From Trogon surrucura (taxonomy: Eukaryota; Chordata; Aves; Trogoniformes; Trogonidae): a DNA stretch of 64,000 nt. The notes under the pieces were generated by a model. That model had not been told where the DNA came from. It searched no databases and worked only from the letters and a program-made list of their open reading frames with translations. The stretch is from NCBI GenBank assembly GCA_020746105.1, contig CM036621.1, forward strand, positions 48,456,264-48,520,263, in the 5' to 3' direction. Each line of letters starts with the position of its first letter. The first letter of the stretch is position 1. Below, piece after piece: positions 56,301 to 64,000 of the stretch. The translations under genes were made by a program, and so were the position numbers.

Positions 56301-58413
56301 TCTTCAGTTATAGACAAAAATCACTGTGTTCTGTCTCTGTGCCAAGCTGGGACGGTGGAGGATGGAGAGAGTGCCCAGGAGGCTGGACAGAGCTACTCCC
56401 GGGTGTCACAGTGCTGGAGAATCGTGGTTGCTTGAGGTTGTAAAGGGGGATTTTCCTAGAGAGATCCTCTACAAAAGAGGTCCTGGGCCTGGTTGATAGG
56501 AAGACGGCAGGCAGAGCTGTTTGGTGTCTGATTTTGGGCATGAACACTAAGCTTCTGGCCCTGAGCTTGTTCGAGTGCTGCTTTGGTCGTTTCCACCTTT
56601 GGCTCATGGTCCAGATTTGCTTTCTCTGAACAGAGTAAGGGAGGTGGCTTCACTCGCCAGAGATGAGCCAAATACCTCCAGCTTTGAGGTGTTGTTTCAG
56701 GTGTTGGGGGGAAGTTAACATGTCGGACAGACAGCTCTTCTTGCTGCTGGGCTGGCAGTGAGGAGAGAGTAAAGGGGAAGGCATCGAGATGCACGTTAGG
56801 GATGGAGATTTCTCACGGGGTTAATGTAGAGATCAGAATTCAGAGCCCTCGGCTCGGGAGTAGCAAAATGAAAGCTGCTTTTGCAAACTTAACCTTTCTA
56901 ATACAAAAGGTCCCTTTTCATGGGCTGGCTTCCCACGCTTGCTGCCTGTATTTTTTGCTGCGTTCCACAAGGTGGCACAAGGCAACTGCTCTCTCCAAAG
57001 GAGCATCTCCGAGCTGCTCCGGCTCCCAAAACCGCGGCTTTCGGCACTGGATCTGCACCGGCAACTGCTCCAGTCTCCAGCAGAGCTGGAAAAATCCTGC
57101 ATGGGGGATTTATTCCTCCTTAGCGCTATTTGCTAGGTGCCAGAAAGGGTGTGCTGAACAGGGTGATGTGCAGCTTTTGTTGCTGGGAGGTTGCAAAACA
57201 GGCAAGGTCAGGGGTTGAGGGAGGTTGGTTGTGTTTTTATTGGTGCAACTATGTGGGGATACTTCGCCTTCCCTGTAGCTGGTCAGAGGGGCCCTTCTGG
57301 CATTGGGTAACCTTTATGCCCCTGGCCCTGGGGACACACTGCAGGATGAAATTTGAATTACACTGGAAAAAGCTGCAAGAAAGTGTGCTTGGCTCTGGCT
57401 GGAGTTTAATCAGTAATACCAACGAGGGAGGAAACCACAGCTACAAACACATGGGAGGTTCTGATTTTTTTTTTTTTTTTTTTTAATGTAGTGGAACATG
57501 CTTTCTGGCTGGAATGGGCTAAAAAGTTTCCCTTTTCCTATCAACCCAAGGACCTCAGCAAGACAGCTCTGCTTCTCCTGCTGCTCATTCGCTGCCTTGG
57601 TGCTTCTCAAGTCTGGAGTCCTGCGTGTTGTAGCTGGCCAACTCTTGTTGCATCCCACAGATCATCCCTTACCCCTCCAGCCAAGACTTGCCAAAACTCA
57701 CACAAACAGCCAGGCTTCTGGTTTCCCCTCCAGCTTGCTCACTCAGCCTGCCCCAGTGGCTGGAGAAAAAGCAAAGCAGCTTATGTTCATTTATAACTGG
57801 CTGTAACAGGAGGGTGTTGATAAGCAGATGACTTATCTGAGCATCTCCAGAGGCCAGTGAGATGAGCTGTGTCCCGTGGAGCCAGCCTGTCACAGATAGT
57901 TTGTGCGGTTTAGAGAGCCTTGCTGGGGGGTTGTTTCATGCCAGCTCACTTCCATCTCCTTCTCCGTGCTGTGCAAGTCCCTGTTTACATCTGTGGAACC
58001 AAGATCTGACGTTGCTGGGGGTTGTTTTTTAGGTATGGGGAAGTGACAAGGCTTTCAGTGGCTTCAGAGAAGTGGCAGACATTTCAGACTAGGAACCACC
58101 TAAAATTTGACAGAGACAGAGGCCCATTGCTGTGCCCATGTGGCTGGGATGGCAGAGGTCTACAAAGGGTGTAGACTAGGACCTGAGCTAGGGAACCGTG
58201 GTGTGAAGCTGCTGCTGAGGTGCTAGCTGGGAGCTTCACAAGTGATGCTCAGATGAAGGACATTACCCTTCAGTGTTTCCCCCAACAATATTTCCCTGCA
58301 CTGGTCAAAAAGCCCTGCCCCACAGCACAGAGCCTCAGGGCTGGGTAAGTCTCTGAGGATGCTGGGTTGCACTACCACTGCATCCATCTCTAGCTGTATC
58401 TATATAAAAAAAT

Positions 58414-58536
58414 ATATATGTGTAATAGGATATAACATGCATCCTGCAGTGACACAAGTGGCTCCAGCTCCCCATATAAAATATATGTAATAGTATATAA
58501 CGTACATCCTGCAGTGATACAAGTGGCTCCAGCTCC
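58414..58536. repeat. Tandem duplication, two copies of about 67 bp
   Basis: Two adjacent units share the order atatatg, a TA-rich stretch, catcctgcagtga and acaagtggctccagctcc. The second starts at 58481 and differs by a few substitutions and a 2-bp deletion. No gene is associated. Confidence 0.85.
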
Positions 58537-61500
58537 ATTCAGTGCAGTTGCTTGCAGGAGTAGGCTGTGAGCAATGGGAAAAGGACAAGGGCTGATGTTG
58601 GGTCTGTGACCTGGAGCAGCAGACAAGCAGGAACAGTGATGAGAGACACAGGAATAAAATCCTAGCTTGAACCTGCTCATCAGGCGCTTAGATCAGCAGG
58701 GAGCAGCCCTCAAGGCTGTCGCATCCCCAGGGATGCTGACTGCCTGGGCTCTGTGGTGTGCCCTGCCTTCCCCTCATCGACCCAGGGAGCGGTGCCAAGC
58801 CAAGGTAGTGCAAGGAGCTTCCTGGATTCAGGGAGTAGATAACTGCAAGAAGACTTCTTTCCTCACCCTTCCCCCTCTGCAGCCTCTTCCTATTTGGAAG
58901 AACAACTCTGCTTTTCCTCCTCTGAGCCCTGGCAAGTGGCCACCTCATCCCAGCAAGGCAATGGGAGCCATCAGGCAGCAGCATGTTCAAAATAGGACAG
59001 GAATAATGGTGCTCACTGGCGGTACAGGGCAGAGACGGACGTGTGGAAACTCATTAGAGAGCAGATCGACCGGCGAGGCTCTCCTTAGGCGACCTTGCTG
59101 GGAGCGCTTGCATGACGCTGAGGCTGCCAGCTGTCTCCCACCAGTCCTTCCCATCCCTCTGGGGTCTGTTGGGGAGAAAAGCAGCGTGCTCTGGCTTTTC
59201 TAGCTGGAAGGTGTCTCCCGTCTTGAACAAGGAGGGCAAGGAAGCAGTGGGACAGTTTCAGGAGAGGACCAGGAAGCCGCTTGGAAGCTGGAGCTTCAAA
59301 ATGGAGCCTAAGGCAGGTCAGCAGGCTGGAAACAAGCTGCGGCTCAAAACAAATCCCGTGGCTGGCGCTCAAGCCACTAAGCTCGAGAGCAAGAAAGAGC
59401 ACTGCTACAGAGCACGGGAAGACTGGTGTGGGGGTGTCTATAGCCTCAGGGCCCATCTCCTATGCTCTGCACCTTCATTTCCATGCCTATATCTGCCCTG
59501 TTTTATGTCTGCTCAAACTTTACCCAGCCCTAAACATGCCTTCCTGCTTCTCACCCTTGCTTGAAGCATCTCTGAGCAGAAAGAACCTGGGCAAGTCCAG
59601 GAGTGCCGACTGCTTCGCATCATAGCGTGTTACTGGGAGGTAACAGAAGAAAAAATAAGTATTTGTTTCAGTGTTTGTTGAAAGTCAATAGATCGATAGT
59701 CTGAAAACACTCCACAGCATGGGCACACAGTCACAGCCAGTGACATAAGCATGATGAGTCCATATAGACCTAATAAATTAGGTGGGAACACTTCTCAGTC
59801 TCTACAAATTAAAAAAAACCCACATAAGACAGGATGATGGAAGGAGAGTTCGGCCATTACAGCACTTCAGTGAGGTCAGCACTGACCTGTGGGAGGGTCA
59901 TGGGTAGCCAAACTCTGTGCCCGTTCCCCAGCGGTGGCTTAGGGGTCAAATACACTTATTTTCTACTCAATATCTGAGAGTCATGTTTTCCTCCTGTTCA
60001 GGTGCCAAACGGAGCTTATCTCTACCCCTCCACCACATGATGTGATGCTCCTCAAGGGGCCGAGAAATGTGTCGCATGCAAGGTTTTAGGATTTTTGTGT
60101 TGAATAGCTTTTTCTGTAGATTTGCAGCCACTTGCTGCTTCTAGTGTTTAAATATCAAAATCAAAAGGAGGTAACTTTTGTTTGCAACCCAGTGTTCAGG
60201 AGCAGTCCTTAGGAACCAGAACCCAAGCCAGCTCCAATCCCAGTTCACATGTGCTCCAGAAAACTATTTGATGAGATAAGGTGGCATGTGTACTCTGAGT
60301 GCCCTTGAAACATCTTCCATCTGGCCTTGAAGAGGCTATGGTTTATTCTGTGGAGTCTTTGGTATGATCTCTCTGCCTTTCCAGGGCCTCAGGTCTTTCA
60401 TTGTAGAAGATGCTGAGGCCCTTGCTGGTCCTTTGTTTTGACCATCTCTTGAGTGAGTCAAGAAGAGAAAGGCAGCTGTGACTGCTTGTGTGGGCAGTTG
60501 ACAAGACATCCAGGAGGGTTTCTGCTTTGGGGATTCCCTCTGGTTGGAATGGTCTGATTTTCTAAGCTGTTTCTAGGCTTGATTTTTCCTCTTTTTGACA
60601 CTTGTGGATCTCCGCTGATCTTCAGGGACTTTCTTCTGGTGTCCTTTAGACAAGTTGAGTCCTTTGTTATCACCTGTTCCACTACATTGTGTCCCCAACA
60701 CCATCTCTTAGCAGACAGGCAGTAGCAAGAGACAGATATTTGGGGTTGTCTTTGTAGTGATATCAGCCTCTTATCATGGTACAGACCCCTCTGGGCTTTA
60801 GGAATGAGTTCAGTGATGACAGCCTGTGCCTTCCAGTGGCCTGAAGCAAGCACACTAGACATGCACAAGCTGCTTCATTTCTCAGGCAGTTAGATCTCCA
60901 AAACTGTCTCTGTTTCATTTTTGACCCCATTAATTCTCTGAACAGGAACATCCAGTTAGTGCCCTTACCCTGTAACTCTGGTCTTCTCCAAGTCTTCATA
61001 AGTGTTCAGGTTCTTTTCTGTGTAACTGGTGAAGTCTCCGACCTCTTCACAGTGTTGCTTTCCATAGGGATAGTGTTAATTCAAGTTCTTGCTGCAGGCT
61101 GGAATCCCAGGCACGGCATAATTTGTTTAATTTAAGAAGTGTTTACCCTGGTAATTCCTGTGAGCTGTAGAGGGTGATGGCCTTTGCCAAGTATTTTACC
61201 ACCTGCCCAAAGGCAGATGTTTGAATTAGATTTTTGATCGCTGCAAATGATGCATTCCTGCAGGACCAAGTCCTGCTCCTGTGAAAAAACTTAATTTCTG
61301 GTGGGAATTCTCTTGGCTAGTTTTTTGTTAGGTAAATGTTGGTGAAACAGGTGAGGAAAGTGAAAATAATTCCTGATACGTGGGCCGTGAGCAGTATGGG
61401 GGCAGTATGGTGAACTTGGGCCAGATTTTGGTGCACAGTCCTCTCTGTAAAGAACAAAAAGATGTAGTGCTTCTCCCATCAGGTTGATAGCAGGCTTGTG

Positions 61501-64000
61501 GCATAATGCGTTGAAAGATATTATTACAGCCATATTAGAAAAATTGGGGTAGATAAGGGAGAGATCATGTATCCTAATACATGTCACCCAAACTAAAGCT
61601 CTATAATGTTCATATGGTTAGGAAAAATGTCCTTACAGCTTCCAACCTGTAAATGATACTCCACAAACATTGTTTTCAAGTCTTTTGTGACAGTAGTTTT
61701 CTAATTGCAACAGATGTCAGAGCACCATTGTCGCTGATAATTAATGTTGAATGGCCATTTTCTTTAAGCAAGGCTGTTGGGGTCATTCCAAATGAGAAGT
61801 GGACACGCCGTAACATAATTAAACAGTTGTATTAATAGATAAAACCCATAACGATCCCTTGCGGGTCACGTACAGAAATAGCAGTGGCATTGTATGCCTC
61901 TTCCCTGTCCTGCTTGTTCTGCTCCAGCGAGATGGGGATGATAAGAAGTCTTTGTAGAAGTGCCAAGAAGCTAAAGAGAAAAGAAATGCCATCCCAGCCC
62001 TAAGAGATCTCATGACTTGGAGATGACTGCAGGGGATGGTGGGAGAGACAGAGGCACCCGTGAAATTGCCTCTGCCAGCAACAAAGGCTTCCTTAGGGTC
62101 AGCTGCAATATTTGCTGCTGCCTTGTTTGTTGCAGCTGCCCTGCTTTTATCATGTTCCTTCAAATAAGGGGTTTGTGTCCTCTCTGTCCTTGGAGATGGG
62201 CTGGAGTTGCTGGTTGGATGCTTCTGGTCTGACTCCACCTGGCTTTTGGAAATTCCCCTAGCTTGGCCAGGTGCTTGGGATGACACCCTATGCTGATGGG
62301 AGCCAAAAGACCCATTGGAGTCACCCATGGAGTTAAGAAGCAAAGCTGGAATTGGCACCATTTTAAGTCAGCCCGCCCCCCAAGCATTATTTCAGCAGTT
62401 TATCCCAATCAACCCGCTGGTATTTGCCTCCAGGACCCTGTTTTTCCGTCTCCAAGGCTGCAGGTGCAACATTCCGTGCTGCAGTTACCCCAGCATGGAG
62501 ATCCACCACAAAGCATTAATTTTACGAGTTGCAAGCAGCACGGCATGTCCTTCTCCTGTATCCCAAAGTGCCATTTGACCATCTGTTTGGGTTGTGGCTG
62601 CCTGCGTGTGTCAACACTGGTTTCATGTACAGGGTGGTGGCAACCCCTTGTAGGTACATCTTCTCTCTGTGGCACTTGGAGCTGCTGTTGGGGAAAATCA
62701 GATATTGTTATACTTAGAGAAATTGTTGGGGGTTTTACCCTTCGTTTGGCCAAGCAGGACCTTCTGCACCTGGAGGCGCCAGGCTGAAAAATGAGGATGG
62801 GGGAGTAAGAGTGTTGGCTGGTTTCACTAGGATGTTATTTGCTATCTTTAGAAGGGACTGAACAGTATCTTCATCAGTTTTGTTGAACTCTGCTTGTGGG
62901 TTTACTTCCTGTTACCAGAAAAAAACACTGTAGAATGGACAGCCAGAGAAGGTCTAGGCCATTTTTCCTACATATCAGTTCACAGTTGTCTTACAAGAGA
63001 TTACCAAGAACTGCAAAGATAACAACTCATGTGAATATTATTTTTAAAGAGTGGCCGTGCATCTAGAAAGGCGTGTTTCTCTTAAAGATACCCCAGAAAT
63101 CCCATTCTTCTATCATCTGGCAAGATCAAGAATCGGAAATTAAGCCCGAGCTCCATCCATGCCTGGTTTTCCAGGAGAGACTTAGCTTGTAACACTTCTC
63201 TCTCCCGCTTTGCCACCCAAGTGCTTGGACCTCAGGTCTGATTGGGAGTACAGATGACAGGAAACACGTAACCCTTCTTGTCCTCTGTGTTTCTGCTCCT
63301 CATTTCCATTCCACACACATGTGGTCACCACAGGTGCTGGTGTGAGCTTCATATAATATTGTCAGATGTGTGATAGTGTCTGTGTGAGTGGCTCTGTGGT
63401 TTTTGATGTTTACTTTTTTTTTAGTTTTGCTTGACTTCATAAGTTTTGGGAGCCTTTGTTTGTGTTTGGATGATGGGGGTAAGAGCTGCTGGCAGGCAGG
63501 TTTAATTGTCCTTATCAAAGCAGAGGATTGCTGAAAGCTGGTGGTTGCTGGGTCTGAACTGCTACAAAATTCAACAGAACGCTTTGAAAGAGGAAAAAAA
63601 ACAAGTCTTTCTTGGCTGGCAAATATACCACTGAGCTGGAGGAGGAGAGTTTCCCTAAAGAGAAGCAGTTCCCAAGCCAACATAATACTTGAAGTTTATT
63701 CTGTGGACCTGCCCCATGCAGCGTTTTTCTCTTTTTGCTAAACCAGCACTTTTGGGGGTTATTGGCACTGCTGAGCACTTGCATTTTTCACATTTTCATT
63801 GCATAGCAGACCACATCTTCCTGATTTTATGCAACCTTGTGATCCTTTTGGAGGAGAATAATATTCGAATCTGGGCAGCGCAAGACCTGCTGTCGGAGCT
63901 CCTGGCGTGATTGTCTGAGCCCGGGAACAGGGTCTCGTTGTGATGTTAATTAGTATCTATTGACCCGCTCTGCTGTTCAGATGCAGTGGGGCGCACACGG

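Larger units (their letters stand above)
52147..64000. other. Non-coding DNA, mostly unrecognised
   Basis: Contains a TTG repeat, the 67-bp tandem duplication and a plus-strand TATAAATA at 54751. MLPH lies upstream of COL6A3 in human, but nothing like the melanophilin N-terminus was found, so its first coding exon is not in the window or was missed. Confidence 0.6.

Noticed and set aside
58667-59203. Plus-strand open frame of 178 codons
   Set aside because: Composition typical of random GC-rich DNA, with no homology recognised.
1-64000. CRISPR arrays, operons, insertion sequences, viral genes
   Set aside because: The window is a vertebrate intron-containing locus; no such structures were seen on either strand.

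Overview
This is vertebrate nuclear DNA, almost certainly from a bird. Three or four CR1 LINE tails are present, carrying the avian signatures (ATTCTATG-type 3' repeats, the 'ggttggaaaagacct / atcatcaagtccaa' core). The one protein-coding gene recognised has a classic vertebrate intron-exon structure. Nothing here is bacterial, viral or operon-like.

Positions 146-36269 of the minus strand hold the 5' three-quarters of COL6A3, the alpha-3 chain of type VI collagen. Reading right to left: a signal-peptide exon (36123-36269); ten von Willebrand factor A (vWA) modules N10 to N1, nine of them on single exons of 567-621 bp with phase-1 borders; N1 split over three exons (11485 down to 10143); a cysteine-rich linker exon that opens the triple helix (8688-8780); and fourteen short collagen exons of 27-72 bp encoding Gly-X-Y repeats (8276 down to 146). 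I placed 28 coding exons by their splice sites. They join in frame to 6945 nt, or 2315 codons. Counting the unseen 5'UTR exon as exon 1, they fit my recollection of the human exon numbering (exon 2 to exon 29). The gene runs off the left edge inside the triple helix, so the last collagen exons and the C-terminal domains are outside the window.

Positions 36270 to 64000, about 27.7 kb, show no recognisable protein-coding exon. They should contain intron 1, the non-coding exon 1 and the promoter. The best promoter candidate is a CpG-rich island at about 44440-44910, followed on the minus strand by a consensus GTAAGT donor at 44487. The rest is non-coding DNA with one clear CR1 copy (51735-52146), simple repeats and a 67-bp tandem duplication.

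The protein is a secreted extracellular-matrix chain. The vWA array forms the long N-terminal globular region; the helix would pair with alpha-1 and alpha-2 chains, and the cysteine at helix position 50 is in place. Points worth a second look are a GC-AG intron inside N1, a Gly-to-Ala break in the collagen repeat at exon 27, an extra cysteine in N8, and the fact that only N10 keeps a complete metal-binding MIDAS set. I found no evidence of a novel system.
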